Shown piece after piece: positions 1-8,770 of a stretch of 12,500 nt of DNA. The DNA is taken from NCBI RefSeq assembly GCF_042767895.1, contig NC_091583.1, forward strand, positions 513,770 through 526,269, written 5' to 3'. Each line of letters starts with the position of its first letter. Within the stretch, counting starts at the first letter, position 1. The position numbers were made by a program, and so were the translations under genes. Source of the DNA: Penaeus vannamei (Eukaryota > Arthropoda > Malacostraca > Decapoda > Penaeidae). The notes under the pieces were generated by a model that worked only from the letters and a program-made list of their open reading frames with translations, made no database searches and was not told the origin of the DNA.

Positions 1-280
1 AAAAACAATACTTAAAGGGTCTTAAAAAAGAGAACAAAAACCATACTTAAAGAGTCTTAAAAAGGAGAACAAAAACCATACTTAAAGGGTCTTAAAAAAG
101 AGAACAAAAACCATACTTAAAGAGTCTTAAAAAGGAGAACAAAAACAATACTTAAAGGGTCTTAAAAAAGAGAACAAAAACCATACTTAAAGAGTCTTAA
201 AAAGGAGAACAAAAACCATACTTAAAGGGTCTTAAAAAAGAGAACAAAAACCATACTTACAGGGTCTTAAAAAGGAGAAC
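1..280 (+). repeat. 70-bp dimer / 140-bp tetramer higher-order repeat
   Basis: The first eight monomers alternate between an odd type (GGG with AAAAAAG) and an even type (GAG with AAAAGG), giving a 70-bp dimer. The first base pattern (one CAATAC followed by three CCATAC) also repeats every four monomers, so 1-140 and 141-280 are near-identical tetramers. They differ visibly only in the last monomer, which reads CTTACAGGG in the second copy. This shows amplification in multi-monomer blocks, typical of unequal exchange in satellites. Confidence 0.8.
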
Positions 281-2768
281 AAAAACATTACTTAAAGGGT
301 CTTAAAAAAGAGAACAAAAACAACACTTAAAGGGTCTTAAAAAAGAGAACAAAAACAATACTTCAAGTGTCTTAAAAAAGAGAACAAAAACCATACTTAA
401 AGGGTCTTAAAAAAGAGAACAAAAACCATACTTGAAGGGTCTTAAAAAAGAGAACAAAAACAATACTTAAAGGGTCTTAAAAAAGAGAACAAAAACCATA
501 CTTAAAGGGTCTTAAAAAAGAGAACAAAAACCATACTTAAAGGGTCTTAAAAAAAGAACAAAACCATACTTAAAGGGTCTTAAAAAAAAGAACAAAAACA
601 ATACTTAAAGGGTCTTAAAAAAGAGAACAAAAACAATACTTAAAGGGTCTTAAAAAGGAGAACAAAAACGATACTTAAAGGGTCTTAAAAAAGAGAACAA
701 AAACAATACTTAAAGGGTCTTAAAAAAGAGAACAAAAACCATACTTAAAGGGTCTTAAAAAAGAGAACAAAAACAATACTTAAAGGGTCTTAAAAAAGAG
801 AACAAAAACCATACTTAAAGGGTCTTAAAAAAGAGAACAAAAACGATACTTAAAGGGTCTTAAAAAAGAGAACAAAAACCATACTTAAAGGGTCTTAAAA
901 AAGGAGAACAAAAACCATACTTAAAGGGTCTTAAAAAAGAGAACAAAAACCATACTTAAAGGGTCTTAAAAAAGAGAACAAAAACAATACTTAAAGGGTC
1001 TTAAAAAGGAGAACAAAAACCATACTTAAAGGGTCTTAAAAAAGAGAACAAAAACAATACTTAAAGGGTCTTAAAAAAGGAGAACAAAAACCATACTTAA
1101 AGGGTCTTAAAAAAGAGAACAAAAACCATACTTAAAGGGTCTTAAAAAAGAGAACAAAAACAATACTTAAAGGGTCTTAAAAAGGAGAACAAAAACCATA
1201 CTTAAAGGGTCTTAAAAAAGAGAACAAAAACAATACTTAAAGGGTCTTAAAAAAGAGAACAAAAACCATACTTAAAGGGTCTTAAAAAAGAGAACAAAAA
1301 CCATACTTAAAGGGTCTTAAAAAAGAGAACAAAAACGATACTTAAAGGGTCTTAAAAAGGAGAACAAAAACCATACTTAAAGGGTCTTAAAAAAGAGAAC
1401 AAAAACAATACTTAAAGAGTCTTAAAAAAGAGAACAAAAACAATACTTAAAGGGTCTTAAAAAGAGAACAAAAAGAATACTTAAAGAGTCTTAAAAAAGA
1501 GAACAAAAACCATACTTAAAGGGTCTTAAAAAAGAGAACAAAAACAATACTTAAAGGGTCTTAAAAAGGAGAACAAAAACCATACTTAAAGGGTCTTAAA
1601 AAAGAGAACAAAAACAATACTTAAAGGGTCTTAAAAAAGAGAACAAAAACCATACTTAAAGGGTCTTAAAATGGAGAACAAAAACGATACTTAAAGGGTC
1701 TTAAAACAGAGAACAAAAACCATACTTAAAGGGTCTTAAAAAAGAGAACAAAAACATTACTTAAAGGGTCTTAAAAAGAGAACAAAAACCATACTTAAAG
1801 GGTCTTAAAAAAGAGAACAAAAACCATACTTAAAGGGTCTTAAAAAAGAGAACAAAAACCATACTTAAAGGGTCTTAAAAAAGAGAACAAAAACATTACT
1901 TAAAGGGTCTTAAAAAGAGAACAAAAACCATACTTAAAGGGTCTTAAAAAAGAGAACAAAAACAATACTTAAAGGGTCTTAAAAAAGAGAACAAAAACCA
2001 TACTTAAAGGGTCTTAAAAAAGAGAACAAAAACGATACTTAAAGGGTCTTAAAAAAGAGAACAAAAACCATACTTAAAGGGTCTTAAAAAGGAGAACAAA
2101 AACCATACTTAAAGGGTCTTAAAAAAGAGAACAAAAACCATGCTTAAAGGGTCTTAAAAAAGAGAACAAAAACAATACTTAAAGGGTCTTAAAAAAGAGA
2201 ACAAAACCCATACTTAAAGGGTCTTAAAAAAAGAGAACAAAAACAATACTTAAAGGGTCTTAAAAAAGAGAACAAAAACAATACTTAAAGGGTCTTAAGA
2301 AAGAGAACAAAACCAATACTTAAAGGGTCTTAAAAAAGAGAACAAAAACAATACTTAAAGGGTCTTAAAAAGGAGAACAAAAACCATACTTAAAGGGTCT
2401 TAAAAAAGAGAACAAAAACAATACTTAAAGGGTCTTAAAAAGGAGAACAAAAACCATACTTAAAGGGTCTTAAAAAAGAGAACAAAACCAATACTTAAAG
2501 GGTCTTAAAAAAGAGAACAAAACCAATACTTAAAGGGTCTTAAAAAGGAGAACAAAACCAATACTTAAAGGGTCTTAAAAAGAGAACAAAAACCATACTT
2601 AAAAGGGTCTTAAAAAAGAGAACAAAAACAATACTTAAAGGGTCTTAAAAAAGAGAACAAAAACAATACTTAAAGGGTCTTAAAAAAGAGAACAAAAACC
2701 ATACTTAAAGGGTCTTAAAAAAGAGAACAAAAACCATACTTAAAGGGTCTTAAAAAGGAGAACAAAAA

Positions 2769-3760
2769 CAACACTTAAAGGGTCTTAAAAAAGAGAACAA
2801 AAACAAAACCTAAAGGGTCTTAAAAGAGAGAACAAAAAACATACTTAAAGGGTCTTAAAAAAGAGAACAAAAACCATACTTAAAGGGTCTTAAAAAAGAG
2901 AACAAAAAACATACTTAAAGGGTCTTAAAAGAGAGAACAAAAACAATACTTAAAGGGTCTTAAAAAAGAGAACAAAAACAATACTTAAAGGGTCTTAAAA
3001 AGGAGAACAAAAACAATACTTAAAGGGTCTTAAAAAAGAGAACAAAAACAATACCTAAAGGGTCTTAAAAAGAGAACAAAAACCATACTTAAAGGGTCTT
3101 AAAAAAGAGAACAAAAACCATACTTAAAGGGTCTTAAAAAGAGAACAAAAACGATACTTAAAGGGTCTTAAAAAAGAGAACAAAAACAATACTTAAAGGG
3201 TCTTAAAAAGGAGAACAAAAACAACACTTAAAGGGTCTTAAAAAAGAGAACAAAAACAAAACCTAAAGGGTCTTAAAAAGAGAACAAAAACCATACTTAA
3301 AGGGTCTTAAAAAAGAGAACAAAAACCATACTTAAAGGGTCTTAAAAAAGAGAACAAAAAACATACTTAAAGGGTCTTAAAAAAGAGAACAAAAACCATA
3401 CTTAAAGGGTCTTAAAAAGGAGAACAAAAACAACACTTACAGGGTCTTAAAAAAGAGAACAAAAACAAAACCTAAAGGGTCTTAAAAAAGAGAACAAAAA
3501 CCATACTTAAAGGGTCTTAAAAAAGAGAACAAAAACCATACTTAAAGGGTCTTAAAAAAGAGAACAAAAAACATACTTAAAGGGTCTTAAAAGAGAGAAC
3601 AAAAACCATACTTAAAGGGTCTTAAAAAAGAGAACAAAAACAATACTTAAAGGGTCTTAAAAAGGAGAACAAAAACAATACTTAAAGGGTCTTAAAAAAG
3701 AGAACAAAAACAATACCTAAAGGGTCTTAAAAAAGAGAACAAAAACGATACTTAAAGGGT
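2769..3760 (+). repeat. Higher-order repeat marked by CAACAC and CAAAACC monomers
   Basis: A rare pair of adjacent variant monomers, CAACAC then CAAAACCTAAAG, occurs three times, with CAACAC at 2769, 3222 and 3431. The first and third occurrences are followed by the same succession of rare markers: an AAACATAC monomer ending AAAGAG, a CAATAC monomer ending AAAAGG, and a CAATACC monomer. Their spacing of 662 bp is 19 monomers less three single-base losses. The middle copy shares only the first five monomers, and is 209 bp from the third. The pattern implies duplication of blocks of 6 to 19 monomers. Confidence 0.75.
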
Positions 3761-4470
3761 CTTAAAGAAGAGAACAAAAACCATACTTAAAGGGTCTTAA
3801 AAAAGAGAACAAAAACCATACTTAAAGGGTCTTAAAAAAGAGAACAAAAACATTACTTAAAGGGTCTTAAAAAAGAGAACAAAAACCATACTTAAAGGGT
3901 CTTAAAAAAGAGAACAAAAACAATACTTAAAGGGTCTTAAAAAAGAGAACAAAAACAATACTTAAAGGGTCTTAAAAAAGAGAACAAAAACATTACTTAA
4001 AGGGTCTTAAAAAAGAGAACAAAAACCATACTTAAAGGGTCTTAAAAAAGAGAACAAAACAATACTTAAAGGGTCTTAAAAAAGAGAACAAAAACAATAC
4101 TTAAAGGGTCTTAAAAAAGAGAACAAAAACAATACTTAAAGGGTCTTAAAAAGGAGAACAAAAACAATACTTAAAGGGTCTTAAAAAGGAGAACAAAAAC
4201 AATACTTAAAGGGTCTTAAAGAAGAGAACAAAAACAATGCTTAAAGGGTCTTAAAAAAGAGAACAAAAACAATACTTAAAGGGTCTTAAAAAAGAGAACA
4301 AAAACAATACTTAAAGGGTCTTAAAAAAGAGAACAAAAACAATACTTAAAGGGTCTTAAAAAAGAGAACAAAAACCATACTTAAAGGGTCTTAAAAAGGA
4401 GAACAAAAACAATACTTAAAGAGTCTTAAAAAAGAGAACAAATACAATACTTAAAGGGTCTTAAAAAAGA

Positions 4471-5090
4471 GAACAAAAACCATACTTAAAGGGTCTTAAA
4501 AAGGAGAACAAAAACAATACTTAAAGGGTCTTAAAAAAGAGAACAAAAACAATACTTAAAGGGTCTTAAAAGAGAGAACAAAAACAATACTTAAAGGGTC
4601 TTAAAAAAGAGAACAAAAACAATACTTAAAGGGTCTTAAAAAAGAGAACAAAAACAATACTTAAAGGGTCTTAAAAAAGAGAACAAAAACCATACTTCAA
4701 GGGTCTTAAAAAAGAGAACAAAAACAATACTTAAAAGAGTCTTAAAAAAGAGAACAAAAACAATACTTAAAGGGTCTTAAAAAAGAGAACAAAAACCATA
4801 CTTAAAGGGTCTTAAAAAAGAGAACAAAAACAATACTTAAAGGGTCTTAAAAAAGAGAACAAAAACAATACTTAAAGGGTCTTAAAAGAGAGAACAAAAA
4901 CAATACTTAAAGGGTCTTAAAAAAGAGAACAAAAACAATACTTAAAGGGTCTTAAAAAAGAGAACAAAAACAATACTTAAAGGGTCTTAAAAAGAGAACA
5001 AAAACCATACTTCAAGGGTCTTAAAAAAGAGAACAAAAACAATACTTAAAAGAGTCTTAAAAAAGAGAACAAAAACAATACTTAAAGAGT
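4471..5090 (+). repeat. 315-bp (nine-monomer) tandem duplication in the satellite
   Basis: Two successive blocks of nine monomers carry the same ordered rare variants: an AAAGAG monomer, three ordinary CAATAC monomers, a monomer with CTTCAAGGG, then one with CTTAAAAGAG. CTTCAA is at 4695 and again at 5010, exactly 315 bp or 9 x 35 apart. The AAAGAG markers are 316 bp apart because one base is missing from an A-run at about 4990. The shared series extends over roughly 300 bp in each copy. Confidence 0.8.
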
Positions 5091-5580
5091 CTTAAAAAAA
5101 GAGAACAAAAACTATACTTAAAGGGTCTTAAAAAGGAGAACAAAAACAATACTTAAAGGGTCTTAAAAAAGAGAACAAAACCCATACTTAAAGGGTCTTA
5201 AAAAAGAGAACAAAACCCATACTTAAAGGGTCTTAAAAGAGAGAACAAAAACGATACTTAAAGGGTCTTAAAAAAGAGAACAAAAACAATACTTAAAGGG
5301 TCTTAAAAAGGAGAACAAAAACCATACTTAAAGGGTCTTAAAAAAGAGAACAAAAACAATACTTAAAGGGTCTTAAAAAGGAGAACAAAAACAATACTTA
5401 AAGGGTCTTAAAAAGGAGAACAAAAACCATACTTAAAGGGTCTTAAAAAAGAGAACAAAAACAATACTTAAAGGGTCTTAAAAAAGAGAACAAAAACAAT
5501 ACTTAAAGGGTCTTAAAAAAGAGAACAAAACCCATACTTAAAGGGTCTTAAAAAAGAGAACAAAAACAATACTTAAAGGG

Positions 5581-5850
5581 TCTTAAGAAAGAGAACAAAA
5601 ACAATACTTAAAGGGTCTTAAAAAAGAGAACAAAAACCATACTTAAAGGGTCTTAAAAAAGAGAACAAAAACAATACTTAAAGGGTCTTAAAAAAGAGAA
5701 CAAAAACATTACTTAAAGGGTCTTAAAAAAGAGAACAAAAACAATACTTAAAGGGTCTTAAGAAAGAGAACAAAAACAATACTTAAAGGGTCTTAAAAAA
5801 GAGAACAAAAACAATACTTAAAGGGTCTTAAGAAAGAGAACAAAAACCAT
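5581..5850 (+). repeat. Cluster of TCTTAAGAAAG variant monomers
   Basis: The uncommon A-to-G change giving TCTTAAGAAAG appears at 5581, 5756 and 5826, spaced 175 bp (five monomers) and 70 bp (two monomers). Exact monomer multiples point to local block copying rather than repeated independent mutation. The same variant also occurs near 2293. Confidence 0.6.
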
Positions 5851-6147
5851 ACTTAAAGGGTCTTAAAAAAGAGAACAAAAACAATACTTAAAGGGTCTTA
5901 AAAGAGAGAACAAAAACAATACTTAAAGGGTCTTAAAAGAGAGAACAAAAACAATACTTAAAGGGTCTTAAAAAAGAGAACAAAAACAATACTTAAAGGG
6001 TCTTAAAAAAGAGAACAAAAACCATACTTAAAGGGTCTTAAAAAAAGAACAAAAACAATACTTAAAGGGTCTTAAAAAGAGAACAAAAACCATACTTAAA
6101 GGGTCTTAAAAAAGAGAACAAAAACCATACTTAAAGGGTCTTAAAAA

Positions 6148-6230
6148 GATAACAAAAACCATACTTAAAGGGTCTTAAAAAAGAGAACAAAAACCATACT
6201 TAAAGGGTCTTAAAAAGATAACAAAAACCA
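6148..6230 (+). repeat. Duplicated GATAAC variant monomers
   Basis: Two monomers carry GATAAC in place of GAGAAC, at 6148 and 6217. They are 69 bp apart, which is two monomers less one base in an A-run. Both have the same shortened A-run before GATAAC, so a two-monomer unit was probably copied as a block. Confidence 0.55.
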
Positions 6231-6548
6231 TACTTAAAGGGTCTTAAAAGAGAGAACAAAAACAATGCTTAAAGGGTCTTAAAAAAGAGAACAAAAACAA
6301 TACTTAAAGGGTCTTAAAAAAGAGAACAAAAACCATACTTAAAGGGTCTTAAAAAAGAGAACAAAAACCATACTTAAAGGGTCTTAAAAAAGAGAACAAA
6401 AACGATACTTAAAGGGTCTTAAAAAAGAGAACAAAAACAATACTTAAAGGGTCTTAAAAAAGAGAACAAAAACAATACTTAAAGGGTCTTAAAAAAAAGA
6501 ACAAAAACCATACTTAAAGGGTCTTAAAAAAGAGAACAAAAACAATAC

Positions 6549-6552
6549 TTAA
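6549..6552. repeat. Left TTAA target-site duplication
   Basis: This TTAA is the last satellite sequence before the insertion and is the TTAA of the monomer's ACTTAAAGGG motif. The base after it changes from the expected AGGGTC to the element terminus GGGGACC. Together with the TTAA at 8823-8826 it forms a four-base target duplication. Confidence 0.85.
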
Positions 6553-6604
6553 GGGGACCTTCTGCTGATTTTTCGGCGATTTTCGCCCCTCTTGCCGAAA
6601 TTGA
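6553..6604 (+). repeat. Left terminal inverted repeat
   Basis: Compared without gaps to the reverse complement of 8771-8822, about 35 of 52 positions agree. The agreement falls in blocks: GGGGACC at positions 1-7, TCTGCT at 9-14, a T-run at 17-21, and CTTGCCGA at 39-46, all in the same register. A one-base shift improves the CGATTTTCG segment between them. The shared register of the outer and inner blocks makes chance unlikely. Confidence 0.82.
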
Positions 6605-7005
6605 CTTTAATGCAGTTGCAAGTAGTTTCTAGTCCCCCGCTTCTCCCCTGAAAATGTCAAGGCTCGACCGTTATTTTTTAGGTGGTAGCAGCGATTTTTG
6701 ATGTCGACCGAAATATTATTTTTTTGATGGTACCTTTGAAAATCGGCAATTGTGACGCAATGATTAGAGATAATAAAAATATGAGGTTATTTTCTGAAAG
6801 CTTATCAAATTTCACATAAGATGAGACCAACCTTCTTTTTTTCGGAATAATTTCAAAAATCCGGCAAGCGTCCAAAAAACGGCAATGAAGAAATTTTCCA
6901 TAGAAATAACTAAACATGATATGTTTTTCATATGGTGTATTTTCTTATCTTTATGTTTTCATCATACATAGTTACTTTGATCTATGAGCAAAAAATTTCG
7001 AAAAT
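6605..7005. other. Unrecognised AT-rich left interior of the element
   Basis: There is no credible gene. A 79-codon open frame on the minus strand (6678-6917) is low-complexity in composition, has no recognisable domain, and lies within A/T-rich repeat sequence. TCGACCG occurs at 6664 and again at 6704 as part of a small direct repeat. The rest shows no structure I can name. Confidence 0.5.
6664..6743 (+). repeat. Two diverged 40-bp direct repeats
   Basis: TCGACCG begins at 6664 and 6704, exactly 40 bp apart. Each is followed by an AT-rich run and then a GGTGGTAGC or GATGGTACC segment. The copies differ by small insertions in the T-runs. It is a minor internal duplication just inside the left terminal repeat. 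Confidence 0.5.
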
Positions 7006-7043
7006 GCAAACCTCCCCCCCCCACCCATGGGGGGTAGTTTTGC
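7006..7043. repeat. C9/G6 hairpin
   Basis: The left arm GCAAACCTCC plus C-run (nine C at 7014-7022) pairs with the right arm GGGGGGTAGTTTTGC (7029-7043), with a few bases between them including CCCAT. The arms match apart from small differences near the CT/TA step. It directly precedes the tandem repeat pair at 7042-7280, and may be the degenerate end of the same nested repeat. Confidence 0.6.
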
Positions 7044-7280
7044 CAAATATTCAGGATCACCACCAAAATTATATGGAATATTAATTAGGCTAAGACAAAC
7101 CTCAGGTTAAAATTTTATTCAAATCTATTCATAACTTTTCGAGTTAGAAAAAAAAATTCCTGGATCCAAACCATAGTCCGCATCACCACCAAACTGCAAT
7201 AAGCTCTAAGTTAGGTTAAAACTCACTTTTGGTTAAAATCTCGTTAAAATGTGTTCATAACTTTTAGAAATATTAGAAAA
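7042..7280 (+). repeat. Tandem pair of a diverged dispersed repeat, about 100-120 bp each
   Basis: Copy 1 spans about 7042-7156 and copy 2 about 7166-7280. Both contain, in order, a CCAAA segment, ATCACCACCAAA, a GGTTAAAA segment, TTCATAACTTTT and TTAGAAAA. From memory, this order (ATCACCACCAAA, then TTCATAACTTTT, then an A/C-rich tail) resembles a dispersed repeat common in marine invertebrate genomes. That match is recollection, not a search result. No open frame is associated with it. Confidence 0.65.
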
Positions 7281-7372
7281 CACAAACTAATAATCAAAAA
7301 AACAACAAATAAACAATCAATAAACAAACAAAGAAACAAACGGTAGTAACAATATAAATAAACAAAAGGTCA
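7281..7372 (+). repeat. A/C-rich simple-sequence tail
   Basis: The stretch is made mainly of AAAC, AAAT and CAAT steps, for example AAACAAACAAAGAAACAAAC around 7324-7340, with almost no G until GGTAGTAAC. It follows the second repeat copy directly. It is likely a degenerate microsatellite tail of that repeat rather than an independent feature. Confidence 0.6.
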
Positions 7373-7747
7373 TGGGGTACACGAAAATTATCTATATGTG
7401 CTCATATACCTTATATACATAGTTTCACATCGCCATGTAATTGTTTTTCGACTTTCCACGGGGTCTGAGAGTGAAATTTGGCTACGTGACCCCGTAGAGT
7501 TATTCCGCAGATTTAAAAAGACGATTTTCACGGTCCAGGACGGCCCCGTCGCGTGGGGAAAAGTATGTGTTTGGTACCCGTCCGACTGGAGAAAAGTTAT
7601 TCTTTCGACAAATATTATACGTTGTAAAACCTCACTAGAGCATCAATAATAGGTATATGATAGATAATTATATCAAATACAAGTATTCTGTACATGATTT
7701 GTCATGTAAAATGTAAACATAATAAAAAGGAATAAGATCGCATTTTT
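7373..7747. other. Unrecognised middle segment with a G+C-richer core
   Basis: The core at about 7440-7600 is visibly richer in G+C than the rest of the insert. It contains an inverted repeat, ACGGGGTC (7458-7465) against GACCCCGT (7488-7495), an 8-bp stem with a 22-base loop. A smaller palindrome, GACGGCCCCGTC, lies near 7539. An 83-codon open frame (7398-7649, + strand) covers it, but I recognise no domain and there is no splice, promoter or conservation evidence. It could be a worn exon, a control segment or another repeat fragment. I do not call a gene. Confidence 0.45.
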
Positions 7748-8035
7748 TAGGTCCTTCATATTTTTACGCATAGCACACGTATAATCGGTCCGATTTTAAA
7801 GTATTATGGCTCATTTTGTAGCTGAATAATAGTTCTATTACATACTGCCATGAGGATTTGCAATATTTTCACGTGGTTCTTGTAAAAGTGACATATGTTT
7901 CCAAAATCTCCTATTAGGGTGTTAAAATAGTCACCTTCGGAAAATATTCACCAAGAAAAAAGTAAGGTCAACTTCTCAAAAATGGCTTCTGCATATAATA
8001 GTAGAAAGATAGTTCTATTCAAACATGAAATCAGA
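7748..8035 (+). repeat. Internal direct repeat, copy A
   Basis: This segment is collinear with 8309-8603. Anchor blocks are TTAGG at the start, a GCACAC block, a perfect 20-base match (TATTATGGCTCATTTTGTAG at 7802-7821), TTCTTGTAAAA at 7877-7887, CAACTTC...AAAAAT near 7970, and TAGTTCT at 8010. The two central anchors have the same 556-bp offset and the others fall within a few bases of it. Divergence between anchors is high, so the duplication is old. Confidence 0.7.
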
Positions 8036-8308
8036 ATGGCTGTATGATTTTCTTTGGATTTTTGAGAAATTTTTAAAAATGGTCAATGTAGGCCTATAGA
8101 CCCCCATATCACTGCCACCACTCCGCACTATACGTAAGATTTTGAGAAACCGTTACGTGCTGGCAATGTCCGCAAGACTTCGGAATGCAGGTAGATGATA
8201 GAGGATTATGGTGTAGGAAGACTAATCTTATGCCTTGTTTTGTTGATATCAAGATAGCCTTGGAAAGATAGAGAAACGCAAAATGCCGATATCTCGGAAC
8301 TCCACCAT
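8036..8308. other. Spacer between direct repeats A and B
   Basis: No gene is visible. GGTCAATGTA at 8081-8090 recurs at 8446-8455 inside copy B, hinting at a further fragment of the same repeat. A short inverted repeat, ACGTAA (8132-8137) against TTACGT (8152-8157), is present. The last 35 bases form the outer part of the large palindrome's left arm. The rest shows nothing I can identify. Confidence 0.45.
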
Positions 8309-8603
8309 TAGGGGTGGGTCAAAGGATTCCGGGCACACCATATGTCCAAAATTAACATATTATGGCTCATTTTGTAGAAAAATAAAATATCTACAACGTG
8401 ATCGAGAGCGTTTTCGCAGTTTTTGCCTGTACTTCTTGTAAAATGGGTCAATGTAAGAAAATTTTTACCTTTTTTTTTTTTCTTGAAGTACCCAACTTCA
8501 AAAATTCACAAAAAAAAATTGAAGTCGAAATCGAAAAAACGCTCTCGATCAAGTTGTAGATATAAGGTAGTTCTGTGCAAAAATCAAATAAAATTGAATG
8601 TCT
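8309..8603 (+). repeat. Internal direct repeat, copy B
   Basis: Copy B matches copy A through the 20-base block at 8358-8377, TTCTTGTAAAA at 8433-8443 and TAGTTCT at 8568. Unlike copy A it is strongly palindromic: both halves belong to the inverted repeat at 8274-8677. Copy A may be a version whose palindrome has decayed, since its CTATTCAAACATGAAATCA stretch near 8015 still weakly mirrors its left half. Confidence 0.7.
8470..8518. repeat. T12/A9 hairpin at the palindrome centre
   Basis: A run of 12 T (8470-8481) is followed by TTGAAGT (8483-8489), a five-base loop, ACTTCAA (8495-8501), and a run of nine A (8510-8518). The seven-base stem and the flanking T and A runs can pair together. Its axis is about 17 bases to the right of the main palindrome axis, so it is a local hairpin within the loop region. 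Confidence 0.65.
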
Positions 8604-8677
8604 TGCCGTTTCTGAAGTCTGAATCCTTTGACCCAGGTGCTGCATTTTCAAAATGGCGAATTTCGCATTTTTCGTTT

Positions 8678-8770
8678 TTTTGACAATAATTCAAAAACTG
8701 TTCGGGCGATTTCGAAAAAAATCGACCACAGGCAATGGGAAGGGGCCCAAATAAAAGGGTGTGAGTTTCA
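8678..8770. other. Right subterminal segment of the element
   Basis: The segment is rich in CGA/TCG steps set in A- and T-runs, including a small inverted repeat CGATTT...AAATCG near 8708-8725. Similar CGAAAAATCG sequence continues into the right terminal repeat. Such repeated subterminal motifs often serve as transposase-binding sites in DNA transposons; that role here is an inference. No gene is present. Confidence 0.45.

Larger units (their letters stand above)
1..6552 (+). repeat. 35-bp satellite array, left block
   Basis: About 187 head-to-tail copies of a 35-bp monomer; bases 36-70 are one example. In the commonest form each monomer carries TTAAAGGGTC, then TTAAAAAAG, a short purine stretch (AGAAC), a run of five A, and CCATAC or CAATAC. 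Variation concentrates at three places: the base after the C in CNATAC (A, C or G, with occasional CATTAC), the end of the A-run (AAAAAAG, AAAAGG or AAAGAG), and GGG versus GAG after TTAAA. One-base length changes occur in the A-runs. The two TTAA sites put TAA stops in every monomer on both strands, and 35 is not a multiple of three, so the array cannot encode a protein. The block runs off the left end and stops exactly at a TTAA where the 2270-bp element is inserted. I do not recognise the satellite family. A centromeric or heterochromatic location is an inference from the size and homogeneity. Confidence 0.97.
8274..8677. repeat. Large imperfect palindrome centred near 8475
   Basis: Three pairs of blocks mirror each other about one axis. 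The inner pair is 8391-8414 with 8536-8559, 23 of 24 bases complementary. The middle pair is 8316-8329 with 8621-8634, 14 of 14 (GGGTCAAAGGATTC and its complement). The outer pair is 8274-8286 with 8665-8677, 12 of 13. The coordinate sums are 16950, 16950 and 16951, so the arms, about 143 bp each, have kept register despite divergence between the blocks. It could fold as a long hairpin in RNA or single-stranded DNA. It may be a nested foldback-type element inside the transposon. Confidence 0.85.

Noticed and set aside
1..6552. CRISPR array
   Set aside because: The repetition is continuous, with no unique spacers: every 35-bp unit is nearly the same over its full length. That is a tandem satellite, not a repeat-spacer array.
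1..6552. Telomeric repeat
   Set aside because: The monomer contains AAAGGGTCTTAA, superficially G-rich, but there is no short TTAGGG-type unit and the 35-bp period is far longer than known simple telomere repeats.
6678..6917. 79-codon open frame on the minus strand
   Set aside because: The product is rich in Ile, Phe, Lys and Ser as expected from AT-rich DNA, shows no domain, and lies inside transposon interior sequence with no sign of expression.
7500..7600. tRNA or other Pol III gene
   Set aside because: The G+C-rich stretch was checked for box A/box B-like motifs and a cloverleaf; none was found by eye.
7398..7649. 83-codon open frame on the plus strand
   Set aside because: No recognisable domain or family and no supporting signals. 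The segment is noted as a G+C-richer island, but a gene call is not justified.
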